This document shows positions 1-11,616 of a DNA stretch of 34,127 nucleotides, piece after piece. How positions within the stretch are numbered: the first letter of the stretch is position 1; each line of letters opens with the position of its first letter. Below the pieces are notes generated by a model, which was not told the origin of the DNA, searched no databases, and saw only the letters and a program-made list of their open reading frames with translations. The DNA is from Actinomycetes bacterium (GTDB taxonomy: Bacteria > Actinomycetota > Acidimicrobiia > Acidimicrobiales > RAAP-2): positions 1 through 34,127 of the forward strand of contig JAKBNL010000019.1 of assembly GCA_021831035.1 (NCBI GenBank). Reading direction: 5' to 3'. A program made the position numbers and the translations under genes.

Positions 1-302
1 GGGCTGAGGGTTCCGGCGCTGAAGCGGTCGTAGAGCTGGAAGCTCTCCTTGACGGCGAAGGCGCACTCGCGCGCGTCACCGCGCATCTGGGTGAGGACCG
101 CGTTCTGGGCCGCGACGTCCTGGGCGACGGTGATCGGGCGGGGCAGGTCGGTCGCGATCGAGACGGCGGCCACCACGACGACGGCGCTCGTCACGAGGAC
201 CCAGGGCCGGCGGAACCACGGCGCGCGCTGGTTGGCGAACGACGGCGCCGGCATCGAGGCCGGGTCGTACTCCTGGGGGGGCGCGTCGAGGCGGTCGCTC
301 AC
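1..302 (-). CDS. Hypothetical single-pass membrane protein, N-terminal part
   Basis: The first 100 codons are visible; the gene runs off the left edge. It starts at GTG (302-300) inside a GTGA overlap with the stop of the SCO gene, so the two are co-transcribed and probably translationally coupled. The protein has a Pro-rich cytoplasmic N-terminus of about 33 residues, then one hydrophobic helix (about residues 34-50, core LVTSAVVVVAAVS), then an outward-facing region containing GDARECAFAVKESFQLYDRF. I do not recognise the family. Its place directly after a copper chaperone, opposite a CtaG-type gene, suggests an envelope role linked to respiratory oxidase assembly; this is inference from context only. 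Confidence 0.6.
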   Translation of the reverse strand, partial: MSDRLDAPPQEYDPASMPAPSFANQRAPWFRRPWVLVTSAVVVVAAVSIATDLPRPITVAQDVAAQNAVLTQMRGDARECAFAVKESFQLYDRFSAGTLS

Positions 303-1108
303 GGGACGAGACTACCGGCGGTCCGTGCGATGCCCTCGGCCCAGCGGGCCGTCGCCGCGGGGCTGAGCGTGTAGCCCGAGGGCGACGCGGTGGCGAAGGG
401 CGACGCGAGGTCGACCAGTCCCCCGCCGGGCCCGACGAAGTAGAGCAGGTTGTTGTGCGACACCTGGTTCGCCGCCTTACCGGTCGTGACGGTGATGCCG
501 TAGGCCGACCAGACCGCGTCGATGACCGACAGCGGCCCGGTCAGGAAGCGGACGTTGGCCAGGTGCGCGAGGCCGGTGCGGGCCAGCGCCGGCGGATCGG
601 CGCTGACCCCGAGGTGGTGGGGGTCGGTGTTCACCACGGCGAAGACCACCGAGGCGGCCTTCGCGCCGAGGAGCTGGTCGGCCCGACGGATCTCGGCGCC
701 CACGACGGGGCAGACGTCGCTACAGGTGGCGTTGAAGAAGGCGAGTACGATGACCTTGCCCTTGAGCGCGCCGAGCGACCACGGTCGGCCCGACTGGTCG
801 GTCAGGGTGAAACCCGGGGCGTGCTGCACGCCGATCGGGTGCAGGCCCATGAAGGTGTCGATCCCGGAGGTGAGCTGCTGGGTGGGGCCCGTCGAGGTGG
901 GCGCCGCGACGACGGCCGGGGCGGGCGTCGAGCCCATCTGACCGAAGTAGTAGTCCGCGACGAGGCCGATCACGCCGAGCAGCACCAGGCCGGTGACGAA
1001 GCGACCCACGTAGCGGGCCGACGCCTTGGGGGTCCCCTCGGCCAGGGCGCGACGACGCTCCTCGTCGCTGAGTCCCCGGAACGCGCTCGCGCGCTGCTCG
1101 TCGGACAA
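299..1108 (-). CDS. SCO1/SenC-type copper chaperone
   Basis: Membrane-anchored thioredoxin-fold protein of the SCO1/SenC family, which delivers copper to, or reduces, the CuA site of cytochrome c oxidase on the outer face of the membrane. A cytoplasmic N-terminus of about 35 residues is followed by one helix (about 36-54) and then the soluble domain. The copper-binding CxxxC (C129, C133, in NATCSDVCPVVG) and the distal ligand His218 (VSHNNLLYF) are present. The length, 269 residues, is normal. The start used is TTG at 1108, but the strong GGGAGG (1128-1123) lies 14 bases from it and only 5 bases from an in-frame ATC at 1117, so initiation at ATC is possible. It is the first gene of a leftward operon and lies near a CtaG-like gene, which supports an oxidase-assembly role. 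Confidence 0.88.
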   Translation of the reverse strand: MSDEQRASAFRGLSDEERRRALAEGTPKASARYVGRFVTGLVLLGVIGLVADYYFGQMGSTPAPAVVAAPTSTGPTQQLTSGIDTFMGLHPIGVQHAPGFTLTDQSGRPWSLGALKGKVIVLAFFNATCSDVCPVVGAEIRRADQLLGAKAASVVFAVVNTDPHHLGVSADPPALARTGLAHLANVRFLTGPLSVIDAVWSAYGITVTTGKAANQVSHNNLLYFVGPGGGLVDLASPFATASPSGYTLSPAATARWAEGIARTAGSLVP

Positions 1109-1161
1109 CTCGGAGATGGGTTCCTCCCGTCGGCTCTCGCTCGGCGATGGTGGGTTGACTC

Positions 1162-1167
1162 ACGCTA
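1162..1167 (-). promoter_or_regulatory. Candidate -10 box for the leftward SCO operon
   Basis: On the minus strand TAGCGT (1167-1162) fits the actinobacterial TAnnnT -10 box and would start transcription near 1155, giving a leader of about 40 bases that carries GGGAGG. It lies in the 124-base divergent gap 1109-1232. No clear -35 is visible. Inference from motif and position. Confidence 0.4.
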
Positions 1168-1196
1168 GCACCGGCCCCCGGCCGTGGGTCAGGGCG

Positions 1197-1225
1197 TTGA
1201 GTCGGCGAGGGGGGCGAACTAGCCT
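1197..1225 (+). promoter_or_regulatory. Promoter for the two-gene CtaG transcript, near-leaderless
   Basis: TTGAGT (1197-1202) and TAGCCT (1220-1225) are separated by 17 bases, a standard sigma-70-type layout. The -10 box ends seven bases before the GTG start at 1233, and no Shine-Dalgarno fits in between, so the mRNA should be leaderless or nearly so. This is the best -35/-10 pair in the window. Confidence 0.6.
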
Positions 1226-1232
1226 CGCTCCC

Positions 1233-1643
1233 GTGAGCGAATCGCCTCGCGACGCCCCGACCGCCGGCCCGCCGGAGCGCCTGCGTGGCGCGGCGGCGCT
1301 GCGACTGCACGTGACGCTGCTGTGCGGACTCGCCCTGTGCGTCGCCGCCTTCTGGTTCGAGCTGCGCCGCGCCGAGGGCGGCAACGCGCTCAGCTGGGCG
1401 TACGTGTTCGAGTGGCCGCTGCTCGGGATCTTCGCCGTCTACATGTGGTGGAAGTTCCTGCACCCCGGTCGCGACGCCGCCCGCGAGGCGGCCCGGGCCC
1501 GTCGTCGGCCGCCCAAGCCCCTCGTCGAGCCCCAGTACCAGGGCATGCTCGCCGCCTGGGAGGAGCACCAGCGCGACCTCGCGGCGCGTCAGGCGGCCGA
1601 GGACGCCACCGAGTCGCCGTGGCGCCCCGGGGGGAACCCGTGA
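1233..1643 (+). CDS. Small two-helix membrane protein of unknown function
   Basis: 136 residues. Two hydrophobic segments are visible: about residues 28-46 (core LLCGLALCVAAFWF) and about 57-77 (YVFEWPLLGIFAVYMWWKF). A charged Arg/Glu-rich cytoplasmic tail follows (about 80-136) containing RRRPPKPLVEPQ. GTG at 1233 was chosen because it sits seven bases after a good -10 box; longer frames would run through the promoter. The stop overlaps the ctaG-like start as GTGA, so the two are coupled. The aromatic YVFEWP...VYMWWKFL segment looks conserved-type rather than random, but I cannot name the family. Context suggests an accessory to oxidase assembly (inference). Confidence 0.7.
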   Translation: MSESPRDAPTAGPPERLRGAAALRLHVTLLCGLALCVAAFWFELRRAEGGNALSWAYVFEWPLLGIFAVYMWWKFLHPGRDAAREAARARRRPPKPLVEPQYQGMLAAWEEHQRDLAARQAAEDATESPWRPGGNP

Positions 1644-2578
1644 GCGCCCTCACCCAGGGCTGGAGCTTCGACCCGACGATCTACGTGCTGGTCGTCACCG
1701 TCGCGGCCCACGAGCTGGGCCTACACCGCCTGGCCCGGCGCTCCTCGGACAAGGGCCGCCGGGCGCGGCGACGTCGCTCGTGGGCGTTCTACGCGGGACT
1801 CGCGCTCTTGCTGGTCACCATCGACTCGCCGCTCGACTACTGGTCCGGGCGCTACTTCTACGTCCACATGATCGAGCACATCGTCCTGATGTTCTTCGTG
1901 CCGATCCTCGTGGTGTGGGGGGCGCCGTGGAACCCGCTGCTCTTCGCGCTGCCGGTGCGCTGGCGCCGCGCGACCGGCCGGTTCTTCTACCTCGACCCCC
2001 GAGCCCGGCCCTACCGGGCGGTGGGGCGCTGCCTACGCAACCCGTGGTTCGCCCTGGCGCTCATGAACGCGGTGATGCTCGGCTGGCACGTGCCGCGCCT
2101 GTTCGACCTCGCCGAGACGAACAGCGTCGTGCACATCGTCTTCATGCACGGCAGTTATCTCGTGGCCGGGACGCTCTTCTGGCTCCAGATCGTCCCCTCG
2201 TTCCCGATGACCCCGACGAAGGGCTACGTCTGGCAGGGCAGCGCCATCCTCACGACCAACCTGATCATGACGATGCTCGCGATCTCGATGAGCATCCTCA
2301 CCTCCACCAGTTGGTACAGCGTCTACGACCACGTGCCCGGCGTGACGCTCTCGCCCTTCGCCGACCAGCAGATCGGCGCGGCGATCCTGTGGATCTGCGG
2401 GGACTTCTGGGCGTTGCCCGGCCTCTCGTACGTGATCCGCAAGGCCATCCGCGCCGAGGGCTCGGCCGGGGCGATCATCGACCGGCTCACCGGGCGGGCC
2501 TCGCAGTTCGAGGGCCCGGGCCACTGGCCGATGGCCCGCGTCGAGGGAGCGGTGAGCGTCACCCCCGAGTCCGAGTAG
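1640..2578 (+). CDS. CtaG-type cytochrome c oxidase assembly protein
   Basis: Polytopic membrane protein of 312 residues matching the caa3-type CtaG family, implicated in assembly of the copper site of heme-copper oxidases. Visible features are an N-terminal helix with AAHELGLHRL, the segment YVHMIEHIVLMFFVPILVVWG with paired histidines, GWHVPRLFDLA, HIVFMHGSYLVAGTLFWLQI and the closing PGLSYVIRKA. Several His/Met-rich membrane motifs fit copper handling. GTG at 1640 overlaps the upstream stop in a GTGA; GGGGGGAA lies just upstream. The gene ends ten bases before the -10 box of the pyr operon. Together with the SCO gene it forms a respiratory-oxidase assembly locus, although no oxidase subunit is in the window. 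Confidence 0.85.
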   Translation: MSALTQGWSFDPTIYVLVVTVAAHELGLHRLARRSSDKGRRARRRRSWAFYAGLALLLVTIDSPLDYWSGRYFYVHMIEHIVLMFFVPILVVWGAPWNPLLFALPVRWRRATGRFFYLDPRARPYRAVGRCLRNPWFALALMNAVMLGWHVPRLFDLAETNSVVHIVFMHGSYLVAGTLFWLQIVPSFPMTPTKGYVWQGSAILTTNLIMTMLAISMSILTSTSWYSVYDHVPGVTLSPFADQQIGAAILWICGDFWALPGLSYVIRKAIRAEGSAGAIIDRLTGRASQFEGPGHWPMARVEGAVSVTPESE

Positions 2579-2587
2579 CGCCTCTGC

Positions 2588-2593
2588 TACCAT
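2588..2593 (+). promoter_or_regulatory. Candidate -10 box of the pyr operon
   Basis: TACCAT at 2588-2593 fits TAnnnT and would start transcription near 2600, just before the PyrR-binding loop, giving a leader of about 47 bases to the GTG of pyrR. No good -35 is seen at the expected position. Inference. Confidence 0.45.
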
Positions 2594-2603
2594 CGTCGCC
2601 GAC

Positions 2604-2636
2604 GTCGTGAAGCGGGTCCCGTGAGGCCCGTACGAC
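2604..2636 (+). promoter_or_regulatory. PyrR-binding loop in the pyr leader (translational operator)
   Basis: The RNA folds as a lower stem GTCGT (2604-2608) with ACGAC (2632-2636), a purine-rich 5' bulge GAAGC (2609-2613) facing GT, an upper stem GGGTC (2614-2618) with GGCCC (2625-2629), and the hexaloop CCGTGA (2619-2624). The loop matches the known PyrR recognition hexaloop CNGNGA, and the 5' bulge is also characteristic of PyrR sites. The lower stem ends two bases before the GGAGG (2638-2642) that serves pyrR. No attenuator terminator is present, so UMP-bound PyrR most likely blocks ribosome access, as described for mycobacteria, rather than acting by attenuation as in Bacillus. Confidence 0.82.
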
Positions 2637-2646
2637 CGGAGGCGAT

Positions 2647-3189
2647 GTGACCGAGAGCACCGAGGGCTCGCGCACCCCGAGCGGGACCGAGAGACCCCTC
2701 CTGTCGTCTACCGACGTCGCCCGGGCGTTGCGCCGGATGGCCCACGAGATCCTCGAGCGCAACCACGAGGCGCCGGTGTGCGTGGTGGGCCTCCAACGCG
2801 GCGGGGTGGCCCTGGCCGAACGACTGGCCCGCGACCTCGACGAGATCGGGGCGACCGGGGTCGAGCTCGGCCGGCTCGACGTCGCCTTCTTCCGCGACGA
2901 CCTGGCCGCGCGACCGGTCACCGGCGCCGGCGCCACGGCGCTGCCGCACCTCGAGGACCGGGTGGTGGTGCTCGTCGACGACGTCCTCTACACCGGGCGC
3001 ACCGTGCGCGCCGCGCTCAACGCCCTCGTCGAGTGGGGTCGGCCCCGGGCCGTCCAGCTGGCGGTCCTCGTCGACCGCGGTCACCGCGAGCTGCCCATCC
3101 GGGCCGACTTCGTGGGCAAGAACGTCCCCACGGCCCGGGAGGAGACGGTGCGCGCCACCCTCGAGGGCGTCTGGCTGGAGCGACCGTGA
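2647..3189 (+). CDS. pyrR: PyrR bifunctional pyr regulator / uracil phosphoribosyltransferase
   Basis: PyrR senses UMP/UTP and binds pyr mRNA leaders; it also has uracil phosphoribosyltransferase activity. The 180-residue protein has the family hallmarks: [19 protein letters not shown] (about 46-64), [10 protein letters not shown] (78-87), and the PRPP-binding loop [20 protein letters not shown] (108-125). GTG 2647 is preceded by GGAGG with four bases of spacing; an ATG two bases upstream (2645) is followed at once by TGA and cannot be the start. It is the first gene of the pyr operon, directly behind its own binding loop, so it should autoregulate. Its stop overlaps the pyrB start in a GTGA. 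Confidence 0.96.
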   Translation: MTESTEGSRTPSGTERPLLSSTDVARALRRMAHEILERNHEAPVCVVGLQRGGVALAERLARDLDEIGATGVELGRLDVAFFRDDLAARPVTGAGATALPHLEDRVVVLVDDVLYTGRTVRAALNALVEWGRPRAVQLAVLVDRGHRELPIRADFVGKNVPTAREETVRATLEGVWLERP

Positions 3190-4172
3190 GCGTCGCGTCG
3201 ATCCGGGGGCGCAGCCTGCTCGGGCTGGAGGACCTCTCGCGCGAGGGCGTGCTCGAGGTCCTCGACACCGCCGAGACCTTCGTCGAGGTCCACAGTCGTG
3301 AGGTGAAGAAGGTGCCGGCGCTGCGCGGGCGGGTCGTCGCCTCGCTCTTCTACGAGGAGTCGACCCGCACTCGGCTGAGCTTCGAGACGGCGGCCAAGCG
3401 GCTCTCGGCCGACGTCCTCTCCCTGGCGGTGGCCTCGTCGAGCGTGAAGAAGGGCGAGTCGCTGCGCGACACCATCGCCACGATCGACGCGCTGGGCATC
3501 GATGCCGTGGTGATGCGCCACGCCGCCTCGGGCGCCGCCGAGGCCGTCGCGCGCTACGTGCCCCACGTGCGGGTGATCAACGCCGGCGACGGCCTCCACC
3601 AGCACCCGACCCAGGGCCTGCTCGACGCCTTCACCCTGCGCCAGGTGCTCGCCGAGCGGGCCGGCCGGAGCGGCCCCGACGCGGGCGCCACGCCCTTCGC
3701 GGGACTGAAGGTCCTCATCGTCGGCGACATCCGCCACAGCCGCGTCGCGCGCAGCGACGTCGCCGTGTACACCACCCTGGGGGCGAGCGTGCGCCTGGCG
3801 GCGCCGGGGACGCTGTTGCCCCCGGGGGTCTCGAGCTGGCCGGTCGAGGTCGTCGACGACTTCGACGCCGCGCTCGCCGAGGCCGACGTGGTCTGCCTGC
3901 TGCGCCTGCAGCGCGAGCGCGGCAGCGGGACCTACGTGCCGGGGCTCGCGGAGTTCACCCGAACCCACGGGCTCACGGTCGAGCGCTACGCGCGCCTCAA
4001 GCCCAGTGCGTACGTGATGCACCCCGGGCCGATGATCCGCGGGGTGGAGATCGACTCGGCCGTGGCCGACGCCCCGAACGCGCTCGTCGAGCGCCAGGTG
4101 GCCAACGGCGTGCCGGTGCGCATGGCCGTCTTGTACCTCACGATCGCCGGACTCGGACGCGAGGCGTCGTGA
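3186..4172 (+). CDS. pyrB: Aspartate carbamoyltransferase catalytic subunit
   Basis: Condenses carbamoyl phosphate with aspartate to carbamoyl aspartate, the committed step of pyrimidine synthesis, in the cytoplasm. The 328-residue protein carries the carbamoyl-phosphate loop [17 protein letters not shown] (about 53-69), the [13 protein letters not shown] loop, [14 protein letters not shown] (about 139-152), [12 protein letters not shown] at the start of the aspartate domain, and [14 protein letters not shown] near the C-terminus. Its length is typical. No pyrI regulatory subunit is present, as usual outside enterobacteria. It starts at GTG 3186 within a GTGA overlap with pyrR and ends in a GTGA overlap with pyrC. 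Confidence 0.97.
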   Translation: MSVASIRGRSLLGLEDLSREGVLEVLDTAETFVEVHSREVKKVPALRGRVVASLFYEESTRTRLSFETAAKRLSADVLSLAVASSSVKKGESLRDTIATIDALGIDAVVMRHAASGAAEAVARYVPHVRVINAGDGLHQHPTQGLLDAFTLRQVLAERAGRSGPDAGATPFAGLKVLIVGDIRHSRVARSDVAVYTTLGASVRLAAPGTLLPPGVSSWPVEVVDDFDAALAEADVVCLLRLQRERGSGTYVPGLAEFTRTHGLTVERYARLKPSAYVMHPGPMIRGVEIDSAVADAPNALVERQVANGVPVRMAVLYLTIAGLGREAS

Positions 4173-5479
4173 GGGTCGTCGTGCGCGGGGGCGAGGTCGT
4201 GGGTCCCGACGGGCCGGTGCGCGCCGACGTCGGGATCGAGGACGGCCGGATCGTCGTGGTGGGGCCGGAACTGGAGGCGCCCGGTGACGCGCGGGTCGTC
4301 GACGCGACCGGCTGCTGGGTGGGACCGGGACTGGTCGACCTGCACACCCACCTGCGCGAACCGGGCCACGAGGAGGCCGAGACGATCGAGAGCGGGGCCC
4401 GGGCCGCCGCCCGGGGCGGCTACAGCGCGGTGGTGGCGATGCCCAACACCGAGCCGGCGCTCGACTCGGCGGCGATGGTCGCCTTCGTCCAGGCGCGCGG
4501 GCGCGCGGCCTGCGTGGAGGTCGCCGTGGCCGGGGCCATCACCCAGGGCCGCCGCGGCGAGCTGCTCGCCCCGATGGCCGAGATGGCCGCGCTCGGCGTG
4601 CGGCTGTTCACCGACGACGGCCGGGGCGTCGACGACCCCCTGGTGCTGCGTCGGGCGATGGAGTACGCGAGGGGTCTCGGGGTGCGACTGGCCGAGCACT
4701 GCGAGGACGAGCGCCTGGCGGGCGGCGGGGTGATGCACGAGGGGGCCCTCTCGGGACGCCTCGGCCTGGTCGGGCGGCCGGCGCTCGCCGAGGAGCTGAT
4801 GGTGGCCCGCGACGTCGCGCTGGCGCGCCTCACGGGCTGCGCGCTGCACGTGATGCACCTCTCGAGCGCGCGCGCCCTGGGGATCGTCGCCGCGGCCCGC
4901 GCCGAGGGTCTGGCGGTGACCTGCGAGGTGACCCCGCACCACCTCACCCTGGACGAGACCGCGGTCGAGGGCTACGACCCCCTGTTCAAGGTCCACCCAC
5001 CGCTGCGCCCCCGCACCGACGTCGAGGCGCTCGTCGCGGGCCTCACCGGGGGCACGATCGACGCGGTCGCGACCGATCACGCCCCGCACGCGCCCGAGAC
5101 CAAGGACCGGACCTTCGACGAGGCACCCGCGGGGATGCTCGGCCTGGAGCACGCGGCCGCCCTCACCCTGGAGGCCCTGGGGGGCGGCGACGGCGCGGCC
5201 CGGGACTTCTTCGCGCTGCTCAGCCGGCGACCGGCGCGCATCGCCGGGCTGGATCGCCCCGACCCGCGCGCGGGGCTCGGGGCCCACGGCGGGGCGGTGG
5301 CCGCGGGCGAGGACGCCAACCTGGTGGTCTTCGACCCGACGCGGCGCTGGCGCGCGAGCCGTGAGGACCTCGCGAGTCGGGCCACCAACACCCCCTACGA
5401 CGGCCGTGCGCTCACCGGCCGGGCCCGGGCCCTGCTCGTGGCCGGCCGGGTGGTGCTCGACGGCGAGGAGCTCGCGTGA
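4169..5479 (+). CDS. pyrC: Dihydroorotase (class I)
   Basis: Cyclises carbamoyl aspartate to dihydroorotate. The 436-residue amidohydrolase has the metal-binding [10 protein letters not shown] (His59, His61), the MPNTEP substrate segment, [10 protein letters not shown], and the catalytic ATDHAPH (about 304-310). Length and motifs fit the long, active class I enzyme rather than a non-catalytic pseudo-dihydroorotase. It starts at GTG 4169, overlapping the pyrB stop by four bases, and overlaps carA by four bases in the same way. Confidence 0.96.
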   Translation: MRVVVRGGEVVGPDGPVRADVGIEDGRIVVVGPELEAPGDARVVDATGCWVGPGLVDLHTHLREPGHEEAETIESGARAAARGGYSAVVAMPNTEPALDSAAMVAFVQARGRAACVEVAVAGAITQGRRGELLAPMAEMAALGVRLFTDDGRGVDDPLVLRRAMEYARGLGVRLAEHCEDERLAGGGVMHEGALSGRLGLVGRPALAEELMVARDVALARLTGCALHVMHLSSARALGIVAAARAEGLAVTCEVTPHHLTLDETAVEGYDPLFKVHPPLRPRTDVEALVAGLTGGTIDAVATDHAPHAPETKDRTFDEAPAGMLGLEHAAALTLEALGGGDGAARDFFALLSRRPARIAGLDRPDPRAGLGAHGGAVAAGEDANLVVFDPTRRWRASREDLASRATNTPYDGRALTGRARALLVAGRVVLDGEELA

Positions 5480-6563
5480 GAGAGCCCGCCCACCTCGTGC
5501 TCGCCGACGGCGCCGTCTTCGCCGGCGAGGCCGCCGGGTTCGCCCCGCGCGACGGGCTCACCACGGGCGAGTTCGTCTTTAACACCGCCCTCTCGGGCTA
5601 CCAGGAGGTCCTCACCGACCCCAGCTACGCCGGTCAGGTCATCGTCTTCACCTACCCCCACGTGGGCAACTACGGGGTCACCCCCCTCGACGACGAGTCG
5701 GGGCGCCCGTGGTGCCGGGGGGTGGTGGTGCGCGAGCTCAACCCCGTCGCCTCGAACTGGCGCGCGCGCGAGGAGCTCGAGGCGTTCCTCGTGCGCCACC
5801 GGGTGCCCGCCCTGGTCGGGATCGACACCCGGCGGCTGACCCGGCACCTGCGCGCGCACGGCGCCCTGCCCGGTGCCTTCGGCACGGCACCGCGCGCGAC
5901 CCTCGAGGCGGCCGCGCGCGGGGCCCGCGGCACCGACGACACCGACTTCGTGACGACGGTCACGACGACCGCGCCCTACCGGCGCGGGGAGGCGGGGCGC
6001 CACGTCGTCGCCTACGACTACGGCATCAAGCGCACGATGGTCGACCAGCTGGCCCAACGCTTCCGGATGAGCGTGGTGCCCGCCACCACGACGGCCGACG
6101 AGGTCCTCGCCCTCGCGCCCGACGGCGTCTTTCTCTCCAACGGCCCCGGCGACCCGGCCGCCCTCGACGGGCTGGTGGCCGAGGTCGCCGGCCTGCTCGG
6201 ACGGGTGCCGGTCTTCGGGATCTGCCTCGGCCACCAGCTGCTCGCCCGGGCCCTGGGCGCGCGGACCTACAAGCTGCCCTTCGGCCACCACGGCTCGAAC
6301 CACCCGGTGAAGGACCTCGCCACCGGACGGATCGAGATCACGGCCCAGAACCACAACTACGCGGTCGACCCCGACTCGCTCGCGCGCGCCGTGGTCAGCC
6401 ACGTCGACCTCAACGACGGCGTCGTCGAGGGCCTGGCGCTGCGCGCCGAGCGGTGCTTCACGGTCCAGTACCACCCCGAGGCCGGGCCGGGGCCCCACGA
6501 CGCGCGCTACCTCTTCGAGCGCTTCGCGCGCCTCGTCGAGCGCGGCGAGTGGTGGGAGGGCTG

Positions 6564-6564
<1 letters not shown>
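5476..6564 (+). CDS. carA: Carbamoyl-phosphate synthase small (glutaminase) subunit
   Basis: Hydrolyses glutamine and channels ammonia to CarB. 362 residues: N-terminal CPSase small-subunit domain (about 1-150, with [21 protein letters not shown] split over 31-51), then a class I glutamine amidotransferase domain with nucleophile Cys250 ([11 protein letters not shown]), the [15 protein letters not shown] motif, and the catalytic pair His333/Glu335 in [13 protein letters not shown]. All key residues are present. It starts at GTG 5476 (GTGA overlap with pyrC) and ends in TGATG shared with carB. Confidence 0.97.
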
Positions 6565-9849
<3,285 letters not shown>

Positions 9850-9857
<8 letters not shown>

Positions 9858-10764
9858 CCTGTCGACTCGGGTCGGCTCGGTGGAGCTCGCCTGCGCGGTC
9901 CTCACCGCCTCGGGCACGGCCGGGGTCGGCGACGAGCTCGCCGGCTACGGGGACCTCGCCTCGCTCGGGGCCGTCGTCGTGAAGTCCCTCGCGGCCTTCC
10001 CCTGGCCGGGCAACCCGCTGCCGCGCCTGGCGACCTGGGGCCCGTCCATGGTCAACGCGGTCGGCCTCTCGGGGCCCGGGGTCGCCGCGTGGCGCGCCGA
10101 CGGCCTCGCCCGGCTCCGCCGGCGCGGCGCGACGGTCGTCGCCTCGATCTGGGGGCGCAGCGTCTCGGAGTTCGAGGCCGCGGCCGCCGGGCTCGCCGGC
10201 GCCGAGGTCGCCGCGATCGAGGTGAACGCGAGCTGTCCCAACCTCGAGGGCCGCCGGGGGATCTTCGCCCACTCGCCCGAGGCGACCGCGGCCGTCGTCG
10301 AGGCGGCCGGCGCCGCGGGTCTGCCGCGGTGGGCGAAACTGAGCCCCAACACGCCCGAGCTCGTCGAGGTGGCCGGCGCCGCCCTGGCGGCGGGGGCCGA
10401 GGCCCTCGTGCTCGTGAACACCGTGCTCGGGATGGTGATCGACGTCGAGGCCCGCCGCCCGGCCCTCGGCCACGGCGGCGGTGGCCTGAGCGGACGCGCG
10501 ATCGCCCCCGTCGCGCTGCGCGCGGTCTACGAGTGCCGCGAGGCCTTCCCCGAGGTGCCGATCGTGGGCGTGGGCGGGATCGCCACCGGCGAGGACGCGG
10601 TGGCGATGGCGATGGCCGGCGCCGACGCGCTCGAGGTCGGCACCGCGACCTTCGCCGACCCGCGTGCGCCCTTTCGGGTGCGCGACGAGCTCGGGCGCTG
10701 GCTCGACGACCACGGCGTCGCGACGCTCGCGGAGATCGTGGGGGTGGCCCATGGCGACGCGTGA
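9850..10764 (+). CDS. pyrD: Dihydroorotate dehydrogenase, class 1 (1B-like)
   Basis: Oxidises dihydroorotate to orotate with FMN. 304 residues, no membrane-anchoring N-terminal extension. [29 protein letters not shown], the catalytic-base motif NASCPN (Cys129), [14 protein letters not shown] and [18 protein letters not shown] all resemble class 1B enzymes such as Bacillus PyrD. Class 1B enzymes normally pair with the FAD/2Fe-2S subunit PyrK, which is not in this operon; either pyrK lies elsewhere or another electron acceptor is used. GTG 9850 overlaps the carB stop by eight bases. Most familiar actinobacteria use class 2 PyrD, so this is unusual for the phylum. Confidence 0.93.
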
Positions 10765-11584
10765 GACCTTCGGGGTGCGCCTGGCGGGCGCCATCGCGGC
10801 GCGGGGCCCGCTGTGCGTGGGGCTCGACCCGAGCGCCGCGGTCCTCGCCGACTGGGGACAGCCCGACACGGCCGACGGGGCGCGCTACCTCGCCCTCACC
10901 ACGATCGAGGCCGTCGCCGAGACGGCCGCCGCCGTCAAGGCCCAGGTGGCCTTCTTCGAGCGCTTCGCCGCGGCCGGCTTCGCCGCCCTCGAGCGGGTCG
11001 TCGAGGTGGCCCGCGAGGCGGGGATCCTGCTCATCGCCGACGCCAAGCGCGGCGACATCGGCTCGACCAACGAGGGGTACGCGCAGGCCTGGGCGGGGGA
11101 GGACTCGCCACTGCGCGCCGACGCGCTCACGCTGCACCCCTACCTGGGGGTCGCCTCGCTGGCCCCCCTACTCGCCGTCGCGCGCCGCAGCGGCACCGGG
11201 GCGCTGGTGCTCGCGGCCACCTCGAACCCCGAGGGCCGGCCCGTCCAGGCGGCCGTCTTCGAGGGACGCAGCGTCGAGGCCGGGGTGTGCGCCGCCGTGG
11301 CGGGGCTGAACGCGCTCCAGGGGTGGGGGTCGGTCGGGGTCGTGGTCGGTGCGACGCGGGCCCCCCTCGACGTCGACCTCGCCACCCTGGGCGGACCCGT
11401 GCTCGTCCCGGGGGTGGGGGCCCAGGGGGCGGGGCCCCGGGAGGTGGCGGCGGTGACCTCGGGCTGCGCGCGCGCGAGCGTGCTCGCGAGCGTCTCGCGC
11501 GCCGTGCTCGGGGCCGGCCCGTCGCGCCGGGCCCTGCGCCGGGCCGCCGAGCGCTGGCGCGACGACCTCACCGAAGTCCTCTAG
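10751..11584 (+). CDS. pyrF: Orotidine 5'-phosphate decarboxylase (long, mycobacterial type)
   Basis: Decarboxylates OMP to UMP, the last step of the pathway. At 277 residues it belongs to the longer group 2 of OMP decarboxylases. The catalytic signature DAKRGDIGST (97-106) includes the Asp-Lys-Asp array (D97, K99, D102), and LCVGLDPS (21-28) is the substrate-binding strand. A late GVGAQGAG phosphate-binding loop is also present. No separate orotate phosphoribosyltransferase (pyrE) is in the cluster. ATG 10751 lies inside pyrD (14-base overlap) behind GGGGTGG. Its TAG stop (11582) is also the start of a TAGCCT sequence, the -10-type motif discussed under findings. Confidence 0.95.
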   Translation: MATRETFGVRLAGAIAARGPLCVGLDPSAAVLADWGQPDTADGARYLALTTIEAVAETAAAVKAQVAFFERFAAAGFAALERVVEVAREAGILLIADAKRGDIGSTNEGYAQAWAGEDSPLRADALTLHPYLGVASLAPLLAVARRSGTGALVLAATSNPEGRPVQAAVFEGRSVEAGVCAAVAGLNALQGWGSVGVVVGATRAPLDVDLATLGGPVLVPGVGAQGAGPREVAAVTSGCARASVLASVSRAVLGAGPSRRALRRAAERWRDDLTEVL

Positions 11585-11604
11585 CCTGATCACCCGGCGC
11601 GGGG

Positions 11605-11610
11605 TAGTCT
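11605..11610 (+). promoter_or_regulatory. -10 box of a leaderless mihF transcript
   Basis: TAGTCT ends exactly six bases before the GTG of mihF, placing the transcription start on the start codon, and no Shine-Dalgarno is present. A second TAGCCT at 11582-11587, overlapping the pyrF stop, could serve as an extra -10 giving a leader of about 20 bases. No -35 consensus is visible. Confidence 0.55.
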
Positions 11611-11616
11611 GAGCGC

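Noticed and set aside
49..366. Plus-strand frame over the left edge
   Set aside because: Antisense to the partial membrane protein and the SCO gene, which have a signature GTGA junction and, for SCO, diagnostic motifs.
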